64,000 bases of DNA from Methylomonas aurea (GTDB lineage: Bacteria > Pseudomonadota > Gammaproteobacteria > Methylococcales > Methylomonadaceae), in NCBI RefSeq assembly GCF_024505045.1, contig NZ_JANIBM010000002.1, positions 282,217 to 346,216 on the forward strand. Direction: 5' to 3'. The notes below the pieces were generated by a model that was given only the letters and a program-made list of their open reading frames with translations, searched no databases and had not been told where the DNA came from. This document shows, piece after piece, positions 18,951 to 27,485 of the stretch. The position numbers and the translations under genes are program-made. Position 1 is the first letter of the stretch. Each line of letters opens with the position of its first letter.

Positions 18951-20045
18951 TTAGGAATCGTCGGCGGCAGCGGCCAGATGGGCTAACTGTTGCAAGCCGG
19001 CAAGATAAGCTGCTTCCGAGTCGGTGCGTATGGTTGCGTGCGCCACTTTGCGGCCCTTGCGCGGCGCCTTGTCGTACAAATGCAGATGAGCGTTGGCAAT
19101 GCCCAGCAATTCGGCGTTGTCGGCAAGGCCGCCGATGAAATTCACCATGGCGGCGTAACCGCGCGGTGCAGTCGAGCCCAGCGGCAGGTTTAAAATCGCG
19201 CGCAAGTGGTTTTCGAACTGGCTGGTTTCGCTGCCTTCGATGGTCCAATGGCCGGAATTGTGCACCCTGGGTGCGAATTCGTTAGCCAGCAATGCGCCGC
19301 CGGTATCGAACAACTCCAACGCGACGACGCCGACATAATCGAGTTTCTCCAGCAGGCGCCTGACGTAGTCTTCAGCGAGGGTTTGTGACGGATCCTTGTC
19401 GCGGCATTCGGCGATGCGCAGAATCCCGCCGCGGTGCTGGTTTTCAGAAATAGGATAATAGGCGATTTCGCCGGAGGGGCTGCGGGCGGCGATAATCGAT
19501 ATTTCGCGGCTGAAATTGACGAAGCCTTCGACGATAGCAGCCGCGCCTTGCATGCTGTCCCAGGCAGCGGCCAGATCGGCTTCCGACCGCAACACGGCCT
19601 GGCCTTTGCCGTCGTAGCCCATGCGCCGGCTTTTCAAAATAGCGGGGTAGCCGATATCCGCCATCGCCGCTTGCAAATCGGTTAGGCTATCGATCGCGGC
19701 AAACGGCGCGGTACCGATACCCAATTCGCGGAAGAAGTTTTTTTCCAGCAAACGGTCTTGCGCCACCGCCAAGGCGCCGGCCGGTGGATAGACTAGCGTG
19801 TGGCTGGATAAAAATTCGGCAACGTGGGCCGGCACGTTCTCGAATTCGTAGGTCACCACATCGGCTTTTTCGGCCAATTCGGCCAACAGGGCAGGGTCGT
19901 CGTAAGCGCCAAGCAAATGCTCGCTTAAGCCGCCGGCGCCGGCGTTGGTATCCGGGTCGAGGACGATGAACTTCAGGCCTAGCGGATATCCCGCCAGTGC
20001 GATCATTCTGGCGAGTTGGCCGCCACCCAGAATACCGACCTTCAT
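18951..20045 (-). CDS. purK: 5-(carboxyamino)imidazole ribonucleotide synthase
   Basis: ATP-grasp enzyme of 364 residues in purine synthesis: it carboxylates AIR to N5-CAIR with ATP and bicarbonate. The N-terminal [16 protein letters not shown], the central [13 protein letters not shown] loop and the [18 protein letters not shown] region are diagnostic. It overlaps purE by 4 bases (ATGA), the usual purE-purK pair that together replaces direct AIR carboxylation. It converges with the esterase gene across a 114-bp gap in which I see no clear terminator. Confidence 0.97.
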   Translation of the reverse strand: MKVGILGGGQLARMIALAGYPLGLKFIVLDPDTNAGAGGLSEHLLGAYDDPALLAELAEKADVVTYEFENVPAHVAEFLSSHTLVYPPAGALAVAQDRLLEKNFFRELGIGTAPFAAIDSLTDLQAAMADIGYPAILKSRRMGYDGKGQAVLRSEADLAAAWDSMQGAAAIVEGFVNFSREISIIAARSPSGEIAYYPISENQHRGGILRIAECRDKDPSQTLAEDYVRRLLEKLDYVGVVALELFDTGGALLANEFAPRVHNSGHWTIEGSETSQFENHLRAILNLPLGSTAPRGYAAMVNFIGGLADNAELLGIANAHLHLYDKAPRKGRKVAHATIRTDSEAAYLAGLQQLAHLAAAADDS

Positions 20046-20539
20046 CCGGCCACCTGCCGCGGGTCGGGAGTAGCGATAACGCTGTCGGTTTGTTGTTGGC
20101 GGTAGGCATCCAACGCGGCCCGGTATTGCGGGTGCTTGTTGCTGATAATGGCAGCGGCCAGCAACGCGGCATTGATGGCGCCGGCTTTGCCGATTGCCAG
20201 GGTACCGACCGGAATCCCGGCTGGCATCTGCACGATGGACAACAGCGAATCCATGCCGTTCAAGGCTTTCGATTGGACCGGGACGCCCAGCACCGGCAAT
20301 GCCGTTTTTGCCGCGGTCATGCCCGGCAAATGTGCGGCGCCGCCGGCGCCGGCGATGATGACTTCGAGGCCTTTGCTTTCGGCTGCTTCGGCGTAGCGGA
20401 ACAGTTTGTCGGGAGTCCGGTGCGCCGATACCACTTCCACTTCATGCGGAATATCCAGATGTTCCAGGGTCTGCGCAGCATGCTGCATGGTTTCCCAGTC
20501 GGACGTGGAACCCATGATGATGCCTATCAATGCGGTCAT
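20042..20539 (-). CDS. purE: N5-carboxyaminoimidazole ribonucleotide mutase
   Basis: Class I PurE of 165 residues that converts N5-CAIR to CAIR. The N-terminal [14 protein letters not shown], the SAHRTPD segment and the [12 protein letters not shown] loop are the active-site elements. It is the first gene of the minus-strand purEK pair. The 153-bp region between it and ccmA holds the divergent promoters; I could not recognise a convincing PurR-like operator there. Confidence 0.97.
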   Translation of the reverse strand: MTALIGIIMGSTSDWETMQHAAQTLEHLDIPHEVEVVSAHRTPDKLFRYAEAAESKGLEVIIAGAGGAAHLPGMTAAKTALPVLGVPVQSKALNGMDSLLSIVQMPAGIPVGTLAIGKAGAINAALLAAAIISNKHPQYRAALDAYRQQQTDSVIATPDPRQVAG

Positions 20540-20692
20540 GCAAAATCTCCGGTGTTTGCCATAAATCGTATCCGGGCGATTATCGCATAATTAGCGGGAT
20601 TTTCTCGGTCGCCAAGTTGGGAAGCCGGCCGTTGTTAGTGTTAAGATAGCGCCCCTCTTATGACTCGAACCACCGAACCTAGGGACAGTAGA

Positions 20693-21325
20693 ATGGAAAA
20701 CGTGCAACATGCGACGCTGGAAGTCAGGGATTTATCCTGCTTTCGCGACGAACGCTTGTTGTTTTCGGCATTGAACTTCGAGGTAGAGGCCGGGCAATCG
20801 TTGTTACTGGAAGGTGCCAACGGCAGCGGCAAGACCACGCTGCTGCGCATCCTGTGCGGATTGCGCGAAGCCGATTCCGGCCGGATCATCTGGTGTGGCC
20901 AGCCGGCCGAGGCTAGCAATTATTACCGGGATATGGCCTACGTCGGTCATGCCGACGGCACCAAAAAGGAATTGACGGTATTGGAAAATCTAAAATTCGC
21001 CCTGGCCCTGGGCGTACCGGGCAAGTATCAAATCGACCAGGCCTTGGACAAGGTCAAACTGGCCGGTTTCGACGACAATCCGGTGCACACGCTGTCCGCC
21101 GGGCAAAAACGGCGCCTGTCTTTGGCTCGCTTGTTGATCACCCAAAACGTGTTATGGATACTCGACGAACCTTTCACTTCGCTGGATAAACAGGGTATCG
21201 CCTTGATCGAGTCGCTGATCACCGACCACATCAGCCACGGCGGCATGGCGGTACTGACCTCGCACCACGATCTGCGCATGGCGGACCTGAATCTGAAACG
21301 TATCCATCTGCAAGCATGCCACTGA
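20693..21325 (+). CDS. ccmA: Heme exporter ATP-binding protein CcmA
   Basis: ABC ATPase of cytochrome c maturation; with CcmB, CcmC and CcmD it releases holo-CcmE. The Walker A loop GANGSGKTT, the signature LSAGQKRRLSLARL and the Walker B WILDEPF are present. I chose the ATG at 20693, which has AGGGA seven bases upstream; an in-frame ATG at 20660 is the alternative. The encoded protein is 210 residues, normal for CcmA. It opens a ten-gene operon in which every gene overlaps the next. Confidence 0.95.
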   Translation: MENVQHATLEVRDLSCFRDERLLFSALNFEVEAGQSLLLEGANGSGKTTLLRILCGLREADSGRIIWCGQPAEASNYYRDMAYVGHADGTKKELTVLENLKFALALGVPGKYQIDQALDKVKLAGFDDNPVHTLSAGQKRRLSLARLLITQNVLWILDEPFTSLDKQGIALIESLITDHISHGGMAVLTSHHDLRMADLNLKRIHLQACH

Positions 21326-21990
21326 TACGCGCCTTTCTGGCCATCATTCGCCGCGATTTGCTGCTGGCGTTCCGGCGCCGCGCCGAAATGGCCAATCCGT
21401 TGTTTTTCTTTGTGCTGGTGGTCACCTTGTTTCCGCTGGCAATCGGTGCCCAACCCAATCTGTTGCAAGCCATGGCGCCGGGCGTAATCTGGGTGTCGGC
21501 GTTACTCGCGACCTTGCTGTCGCTGGATAGCCTGTTCCGCAGCGATTTCGAAGACGGCTCGTTGGAGCAAATGCTGCTTAGCCCGCATGCCTTGTCGGTG
21601 TTGGTGTTGGGCAAAATCGTCGCCCATTGGCTGGTCAGCGGGCTGCCGCTGTTGCTGGTCGCGCCGCTGCTGGCCTTGTTCTTGGGGCTTCCCGAGCAGG
21701 CGATGGGAACTTTATGGCTGACATTGATCTTAGCTACTCCGTTATTGAGCCTGATCGGTGCTATCGGCGTGGCCTTGACGGTCGGTCTGCGCCGCGGCGG
21801 TATGTTGTTGTCTTTGCTGGTGTTGCCGTTATACGTGCCGGTGCTGATTTTCGCCAGCGGCGCGGTCGATCGTGCCGCCGGCGGATTGCCGGTCGGCGCC
21901 CAATTGAATATTTTGTTGGCGATGTTGCTGGCGGCGCTGGCCCTGGCGCCGTTGCCGACCTCCATTGCGTTAAAAATGAGTGTTAATTGA
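21316..21990 (+). CDS. ccmB: Heme exporter membrane protein CcmB
   Basis: Integral membrane subunit of 224 residues with about six hydrophobic helices. The N-terminal AFLAIIRRDLLLAFRRRAE and the SLDSLFRSDFEDGSLEQML segment are conserved in CcmB. It forms the channel-like part of the CcmAB complex that drives release of holo-CcmE. It overlaps ccmA by 10 bases and ccmC by one base. Confidence 0.95.
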   Translation: MPLIRAFLAIIRRDLLLAFRRRAEMANPLFFFVLVVTLFPLAIGAQPNLLQAMAPGVIWVSALLATLLSLDSLFRSDFEDGSLEQMLLSPHALSVLVLGKIVAHWLVSGLPLLLVAPLLALFLGLPEQAMGTLWLTLILATPLLSLIGAIGVALTVGLRRGGMLLSLLVLPLYVPVLIFASGAVDRAAGGLPVGAQLNILLAMLLAALALAPLPTSIALKMSVN

Positions 21991-22751
21991 TGTCCTGGAT
22001 ACCCGCGCCGGTCAGCCGGTTTTTTCACCGTACTTCCTCGCCGCCGCATTTTTATGCGCTGGCCGACCGTTTCATCCCTTGGCTGACGGCCATTTTTCTG
22101 CTGTTGCTCGGCGCCGGCCTTTACGGCGGCTTGTATCTGGCGCCCACCGACTACCAACAGGGCGACAGCTACCGGATCATTTATATCCATGTGCCGGCGG
22201 CCTGGATGTCATTGTTCGTCTACGTGATGATGGCAATAATGGGCGGCATTGCCCTGGTTTGGCGGATGAAACTGGCCGAGGTAATGCTGATCAGCAGCGC
22301 CCCGATCGGCGCCGGCTTTACCTTCGTCGCGCTGGTCACCGGATCGCTGTGGGGCAAGCCGATGTGGGGCACCTGGTGGGTTTGGGATGCCCGTCTGACC
22401 TCGGAGCTGATTCTGCTATTCCTGTATCTGGGCGTGATCAGTTTGTACGGCGCGATCGAGGACAAACGCAGCGCCGCCCGAGCGGTGTCTATCCTGGCTT
22501 TGGTCGGCGTGGTCAATATTCCGATCATCCACTATTCGGTGGAATGGTGGAATACGCTGCACCAGCCGGCGACGGTCAGCAAACTGGATAAACCGTCGAT
22601 TCACATTACGATGCTGGTGCCGCTGTTGCTGATGGCGATCGCGTTCAAGTTTTACTACCTGATTGCCGTATTGCAGGCGGCCAAGCTGGAATTGCTGAAA
22701 CGGGAAACGTCGTCGCAATGGGTGAAAAACATGTTGGAGAAACAGGCATGA
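21990..22751 (+). CDS. ccmC: Heme exporter protein CcmC
   Basis: A six-helix membrane protein of 253 residues of the heme-handling family. It carries the tryptophan-rich motif WGTWWVWDARLTSE and the flanking heme-ligand histidines (IYIHVPAAW and IIHYSVEWW). CcmC loads heme onto CcmE. The ATG at 21990 overlaps the ccmB stop (TGATG); a TTG one codon earlier is less likely. The C-terminal 45 residues are cytoplasmic and charged. Confidence 0.95.
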   Translation: MSWIPAPVSRFFHRTSSPPHFYALADRFIPWLTAIFLLLLGAGLYGGLYLAPTDYQQGDSYRIIYIHVPAAWMSLFVYVMMAIMGGIALVWRMKLAEVMLISSAPIGAGFTFVALVTGSLWGKPMWGTWWVWDARLTSELILLFLYLGVISLYGAIEDKRSAARAVSILALVGVVNIPIIHYSVEWWNTLHQPATVSKLDKPSIHITMLVPLLLMAIAFKFYYLIAVLQAAKLELLKRETSSQWVKNMLEKQA

Positions 22752-22915
22752 GTTGGGAAAGCTTTTGGTACATGGGCGGTTACGCCGCTTATGTCTGGCC
22801 GGCATACGGCGTCACGGCGCTGGTGTTGGCAGCGAATTTGGTGTGGCCGGTCTGGCAACGCAAACAACTATTCCGGCAACTGGCCATCAAACAAAAACGC
22901 GCGCAGTCCAAATGA
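22748..22915 (+). CDS. ccmD: Heme exporter protein CcmD
   Basis: A 55-residue single-helix membrane protein that stabilises the CcmC-CcmE complex. The start MSWESFWYMGGYAAYVWPAY is typical of CcmD, followed by one hydrophobic helix and a lysine/arginine-rich tail. It overlaps ccmC by 4 bases and ccmE by 4 bases. A longer in-frame extension upstream lies within ccmC and is not used. Confidence 0.92.
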   Translation: MSWESFWYMGGYAAYVWPAYGVTALVLAANLVWPVWQRKQLFRQLAIKQKRAQSK

Positions 22916-23346
22916 AACCGATCCGCAAACAGCGCCTGCTGTTAATCCTGTTAATGTTGGCCGGCCTGAGCTTGGCGGCTTTTTTTGCGTTGAAGGCATT
23001 CAACGAAAATCTGATGTATTTCTTCTCGACCAGCGACGTCGTCGCCGGTAAGGCGCCAAACAATACGGTATTCCGGCTGGGCGGCATGGTCGTCAAAGGT
23101 AGCGTGCAGCGGCCCAACGCCGACTTGCTGGTGCGTTTCAAACTGAGCGATTTCAGCCAGGAGGTCGCGGTGGAATATTCCGGCATCTTGCCGGACTTGT
23201 TCCGCGAGGGGCAGGGCATCGTCGCCAAAGGCCGGCTGGATGGCCGCGGCGTATTCGTCGCCGAGGAAGTCCTGGCCAAACACGACGAGAATTACATGCC
23301 GCCGGAAGTGGCCGGTAGTCTGAAAAAACCGGCGGAGCAGCCATGA
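22912..23346 (+). CDS. ccmE: Cytochrome c-type biogenesis protein CcmE
   Basis: Membrane-anchored periplasmic heme chaperone of 144 residues. A single N-terminal helix (about 8-28) precedes an OB-fold. H124 in LAKHDENYMPPE is the residue that binds heme covalently, and the Tyr of the same motif is the axial ligand. The true start is the ATG at 22912, overlapping the ccmD stop. It overlaps ccmF by 4 bases. Confidence 0.95.
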   Translation: MKPIRKQRLLLILLMLAGLSLAAFFALKAFNENLMYFFSTSDVVAGKAPNNTVFRLGGMVVKGSVQRPNADLLVRFKLSDFSQEVAVEYSGILPDLFREGQGIVAKGRLDGRGVFVAEEVLAKHDENYMPPEVAGSLKKPAEQP

Positions 23347-25289
23347 TCCCGGAAATCGGCCATTTCGCGCTGATCCTGGCGCTATGCATGGCGTTGGTTC
23401 AAGGCACGCTGCCCATCGTCGGGGCCGGCAAGGCGGTTAGCGGCTGGGTCCACGTCGCCCGGCCGGCCGCATTCGGCCAGTTGGCGTTCATGGCGCTGGC
23501 CTACGGCTGTCTGACCTATGCCTTCATCAGCCACGACTTTTCGGTGGCCTATGTCGCCCAAAACTCCAATACCGAACTGCCGTTTTTGTACCTGATCTCC
23601 GGCGTATGGGGCGCACACGAAGGCTCCTTGCTGCTGTGGGCATTGGCCTTGTCGATCTGGACCGGCTTGGTCGCCGCCTTCAGCGCCCGGATTCCCGATC
23701 CGACCCGGGCCCGGGTGCTGGGCGTGATGGGCTTGGTCAGCGTCGGCTTCATTTTGTTTTTGCTGTTGACTTCCAATCCGTTCGAACGCCTGTTTCCGGC
23801 ACCGGCCGAAGGTCGCGACCTGAATCCGTTGTTGCAGGATCCCGGCTTGGCGATTCATCCGCCGATGCTCTACATGGGCTATGTCGGCTTTTCGGTAGCC
23901 TTCGCTTTTTCCATTGCCGCGCTGCTGGAGGGACGCCTGGATTCGGCCTGGGCGCGCTGGTCGCGGCCCTGGACCAATGTGGCATGGATGTTTTTGACGC
24001 TGGGTATCACGCTAGGCAGTTGGTGGGCTTACTACGAACTGGGCTGGGGCGGCTGGTGGTTTTGGGATCCGGTCGAGAACGCCTCGTTCATGCCCTGGTT
24101 GGTCGGTACTGCATTGATCCATTCCTTGGCCGCCACTGAAAAACGCGGAGCATTTAAGACCTGGACCGTGCTGCTGGCGATTTTCGCCTTCTCGTTGAGT
24201 CTGCTCGGTACCTTTTTGGTACGCTCCGGCGTGTTGACCTCGGTGCATGCCTTCGCCAGCGATCCTGCCCGCGGTTTGTTCATCCTGATTTTTCTGGGCG
24301 TGGTGGTCGGCGGTTCGTTGCTGTTGTACGCGATCCGCGCGCCGCAAGTGAAAAGCTACGCCCGCTTCGAACTGGTTTCGAAAGAGTCGGTATTGCTGGT
24401 CAATAACGTTTTGCTGGTCGTAACCGCCGCCAGCATTCTGCTCGGCACGCTGTATCCGCTGGTGGTCGATGCCTTGGGTCTGGGTAAATTGTCGGTCGGT
24501 CCGCCGTATTTCAATGCGGTGTTCATCCCGTTGATGGCGCCGCTGGCGTTGGTGGTCGGGATCGGCGTGTTGCTACGCTGGAAGAGCGACGATATCAAAA
24601 CGTTGGGCGCGCGCCTGCGCGGTTTGATTGCCGGCTGCATCGGCATCGCGTTGCTGGCACCGTTGGCGATGCCGTTTTATTCGTGGGGCGCCGCGTTGGG
24701 TGTGGCCTTGGCCTTGTGGACTCTGGCGGTCAGTGCTTTTGCCTTTAAACAACGCCTGCAAAGCTGGTCCTGGCAACGCTTGAAGCAAATTCCGGCCGGT
24801 TTTTACGGCATGACCTTGGCGCATATCGGGATTGCGGTGTTCGTAATCGGCATCAGCTTCACGTCGGTCTACAGCATCGAACGCGACGTGCGTCTGGCGC
24901 CGGAGGAAACGCTGGATCTATTCGGTTACGTGTTCCAGTTTCACGGCGTCACCGCGAGCGACGGCCCGAACTACCGCGCCGAACAAGGCCATTTGAGCGT
25001 CAGCCATAACGGAGAAACCGTCGCCGAGTTGGCGCCGCAAAAACGCGTGTACCGGGTGCAAACCATGCCGATGACCGAAGCGGCGATCGACGCCGGCCTG
25101 TTTCGGGATTTGTTCGTGGCCCTCGGCGAACCGTTGGGCGAGCAGGGCGCCTGGAGTTTGCGAGTCTATTATAAAGCCTTCATCCGCTGGATCTGGCTGG
25201 GCGGCGTGTTGATGGCATTGGGCGGGTTGCTGGCTGCCTGCGATCGCCGCTATCGGTTGCCGAGTAAACAAACCGCTGAAAATCGATGA
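23343..25289 (+). CDS. ccmF: Heme lyase subunit CcmF
   Basis: Large membrane protein of 648 residues that, with CcmH and CcmI, attaches heme to apocytochrome c. The tryptophan-rich motif GWGGWWFWDPVENASFMPW and the conserved histidines around it (AIHPPMLYMGY, ALIHSLAATEKRG) are present. More than a dozen hydrophobic segments are visible, as expected. It overlaps ccmE and ccmG by 4 bases each. Confidence 0.97.
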   Translation: MIPEIGHFALILALCMALVQGTLPIVGAGKAVSGWVHVARPAAFGQLAFMALAYGCLTYAFISHDFSVAYVAQNSNTELPFLYLISGVWGAHEGSLLLWALALSIWTGLVAAFSARIPDPTRARVLGVMGLVSVGFILFLLLTSNPFERLFPAPAEGRDLNPLLQDPGLAIHPPMLYMGYVGFSVAFAFSIAALLEGRLDSAWARWSRPWTNVAWMFLTLGITLGSWWAYYELGWGGWWFWDPVENASFMPWLVGTALIHSLAATEKRGAFKTWTVLLAIFAFSLSLLGTFLVRSGVLTSVHAFASDPARGLFILIFLGVVVGGSLLLYAIRAPQVKSYARFELVSKESVLLVNNVLLVVTAASILLGTLYPLVVDALGLGKLSVGPPYFNAVFIPLMAPLALVVGIGVLLRWKSDDIKTLGARLRGLIAGCIGIALLAPLAMPFYSWGAALGVALALWTLAVSAFAFKQRLQSWSWQRLKQIPAGFYGMTLAHIGIAVFVIGISFTSVYSIERDVRLAPEETLDLFGYVFQFHGVTASDGPNYRAEQGHLSVSHNGETVAELAPQKRVYRVQTMPMTEAAIDAGLFRDLFVALGEPLGEQGAWSLRVYYKAFIRWIWLGGVLMALGGLLAACDRRYRLPSKQTAENR

Positions 25290-25816
25290 AATATTTATTG
25301 CCGTTACTACTGTTTATCGCCTTGTCGGTATTTCTGGCGATCGGTTTGAAATTGAACCCGCGCGAAATCCCGTCGCCGTTGATCGACAAACCGGCGCCGG
25401 CTTTCACGTTGCCGATTCTGGCAACGCCGGACAGGAGTCTGAGCCAAACCGACATGAAAGGCAAAGTCTGGCTGCTCAACGTCTGGGCCTCCTGGTGCGT
25501 GTCGTGCCGGGAAGAACATCCGCTGTTGAACCAGTTGGCCAGACTGAACAAGGTCACGCTGGTCGGTCTGAATTATAAAGACCAGGCCGACGCTGCCCAG
25601 GGCTGGCTGGCAAAGCAGGGCAACCCGTACACCGTCAGCGTCATGGATAGCGAAGGTCGTACCGGCATCGATTACGGCGTTTACGGCGTGCCGGAGACTT
25701 TTGTTATCGATAAGCGCGGTGTGGTGCGTTACAAACATACCGGACCGATTCAACCCGGCGATCTGGAAAAACTGTTTTTACCGCTGATTCAACAGTTGGA
25801 GGCGGAAAGCGCATGA
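25286..25816 (+). CDS. ccmG: Thiol:disulfide interchange protein CcmG/DsbE
   Basis: A membrane-anchored periplasmic thioredoxin-like protein of 176 residues that keeps apocytochrome or CcmH cysteines reduced. A hydrophobic anchor covers about 3-22. The active site is C71-V-S-C74 in WASWCVSCREEHP, and the GVPETFVIDKRG segment with the cis-proline follows. Many CcmG proteins have proline after the first cysteine (WCPTC or WCPSC); valine here is a small departure that may alter redox potential. Confidence 0.94.
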   Translation: MKYLLPLLLFIALSVFLAIGLKLNPREIPSPLIDKPAPAFTLPILATPDRSLSQTDMKGKVWLLNVWASWCVSCREEHPLLNQLARLNKVTLVGLNYKDQADAAQGWLAKQGNPYTVSVMDSEGRTGIDYGVYGVPETFVIDKRGVVRYKHTGPIQPGDLEKLFLPLIQQLEAESA

Positions 25817-26271
25817 AATATTGGTTTATCCTGATGTTGTTGTCGTTGCACCTGGTCCAGGCCAGGGCCGAAATCGAATACCGCGACTTTAAGCAACCGG
25901 AACAGGAGCAGGCCTACCAGAGCCTGATCAACGAGCTGCGCTGCCTGGTCTGCCAAAACCAGACCATCGCCGACTCCAACGCCGACCTGGCCAAGGATCT
26001 GCGCCGTCAAGTCTACGAAATGCTGCAACAAGGCAAATCGCGCCAGGACGTGGTCAATTTCATGACCGAGCGTTACGGCGATTTCGTCATGTATAAACCG
26101 GCGTTCAAACTGAAAACATTTTTGCTCTGGCTGGGGCCGGTGCTGTTCCTGTTCGTCGGTCTGGCCGTGGTTTGGACCTTGCGCGCCAAAGGCGCCAGTG
26201 CGGATAAGGAATTGTCGGCCGCGGAGCGGGAGAAATTGAAAAAAATTCTGGAACAGGGTGACGACGCGTGA
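25813..26271 (+). CDS. ccmH: Cytochrome c-type biogenesis protein CcmH (CcmL type)
   Basis: A 152-residue membrane protein with an N-terminal signal helix (about 4-18), the thioredox motif C44-L-V-C47 in LRCLVCQNQTIADSNADLA and a C-terminal anchor helix. It corresponds only to the N-terminal domain of E. coli CcmH; the TPR half is the separate next gene, ccmI. It reduces the apocytochrome CxxCH cysteines for heme ligation. Confidence 0.95.
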   Translation: MKYWFILMLLSLHLVQARAEIEYRDFKQPEQEQAYQSLINELRCLVCQNQTIADSNADLAKDLRRQVYEMLQQGKSRQDVVNFMTERYGDFVMYKPAFKLKTFLLWLGPVLFLFVGLAVVWTLRAKGASADKELSAAEREKLKKILEQGDDA

Positions 26272-27485
26272 CTATCGAGTTTTGGCTGGCGATAGCCGGA
26301 TTAGTGGCCGTGGCTTTGGCCATTTTGTTGCCGCCCTTATTTAAAACTGCGCCCTTGCATGACGCCGACGGCGAAACCCGCAATAAAGCCATCGCCCGGC
26401 AACAATTGGCCGAACTGAAACAGCAACTGCAAGACGGCGTACTGACCCAAAGCCAGTTCGATGCTCAGTACCAGGAATTGCAACTGGCTTTATTGGATGA
26501 AATCCAGCAAGACGCACCGGCTCAGGCTGCGCTCAGGCCCGGAACCGGGCGCTGGGTGATTCCGCTGCTTGGCCTGGCGGTGCCTGTATTGAGCTTGTTT
26601 CTCTACCTGACGCTGGGCGAGCCGCAAGCCCTTGCCAAGGCTGAACTGGCGCAAAATCAGGCTAAAGCAGCCGATAATGTGCAGAATCTGGTCGCCGCGT
26701 TGGCGCAGCGCCTGCAACAACAACCGGACGATCTTGAGGGCTGGATGATGTTGGGTCGGGCCTATTTGTACATGCAACAATACGATAGCGCCGCGCAAGC
26801 GTTTGCCGAATTGAACCGGCGTAAACCGAACGATCCGGCAGTAATGCTGCACTATGCCGACGCGTTGTCGATGGCGCGTAACGGCCAGATGCGCGGCGAA
26901 CCGGCCGCACTGGTCTATCAGGCATTGAAACTGGTGCCGGAAGACCACACCGCGCTATGGCTGGGCGGTATGGCCAAGGCCGAGGAAGGCGACTTTGCCC
27001 AAGCCATCGCCTATTGGCAAAAACTGTCGGCCATGTTGCCGGAGCAAGACGAAACCCGGCAGCAATTGCAGAAAATGATTGCGATGGCGGAAGCCGAAAG
27101 CCAGCAAGGCACTTCCAGTACGTCTGCCGCGGCTCCGGTCGAAATCAAAGTCGATGCCGCCCTCGCTGACGAGCTGAAAACCAAGGCAAAACCGGACGAC
27201 ACGCTATTCGTTTATGCCCAAGCGTTGACCGGTCCGAAAATGCCGTTAGCCATCGTCAAGCAACAGGTAAAAGACCTACCGCTGCAAGCCGTACTCAACG
27301 ACAGCATGGCCATGCAGCCGCAAACCCATCTGGCCGATTTCAAACAGCTGCGTATCGTCGCCCGCATATCCAAATCCGGTAACGCGATGCCGCAACCGGG
27401 CGATCTGCTCGGCAGTGCCGAAGTCAATCTGGACGGATCGCAGACGGCGGCCGTAAGCGTGACCATCGATCAGGAACTGAAATGA
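26268..27485 (+). CDS. ccmI: Cytochrome c maturation protein CcmI
   Basis: A 405-residue apocytochrome chaperone. Two N-terminal membrane helices (about 1-22 and 90-110) flank a cytoplasmic coil, as in other CcmI proteins. TPR repeats follow (LEGWMMLGRAYLYMQQYDSA and nearby), then a C-terminal beta-rich domain of about 110 residues containing FVYAQALTGPKMPLAI. It overlaps ccmH and hemN by 4 bases each. Confidence 0.93.
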   Translation: MTIEFWLAIAGLVAVALAILLPPLFKTAPLHDADGETRNKAIARQQLAELKQQLQDGVLTQSQFDAQYQELQLALLDEIQQDAPAQAALRPGTGRWVIPLLGLAVPVLSLFLYLTLGEPQALAKAELAQNQAKAADNVQNLVAALAQRLQQQPDDLEGWMMLGRAYLYMQQYDSAAQAFAELNRRKPNDPAVMLHYADALSMARNGQMRGEPAALVYQALKLVPEDHTALWLGGMAKAEEGDFAQAIAYWQKLSAMLPEQDETRQQLQKMIAMAEAESQQGTSSTSAAAPVEIKVDAALADELKTKAKPDDTLFVYAQALTGPKMPLAIVKQQVKDLPLQAVLNDSMAMQPQTHLADFKQLRIVARISKSGNAMPQPGDLLGSAEVNLDGSQTAAVSVTIDQELK

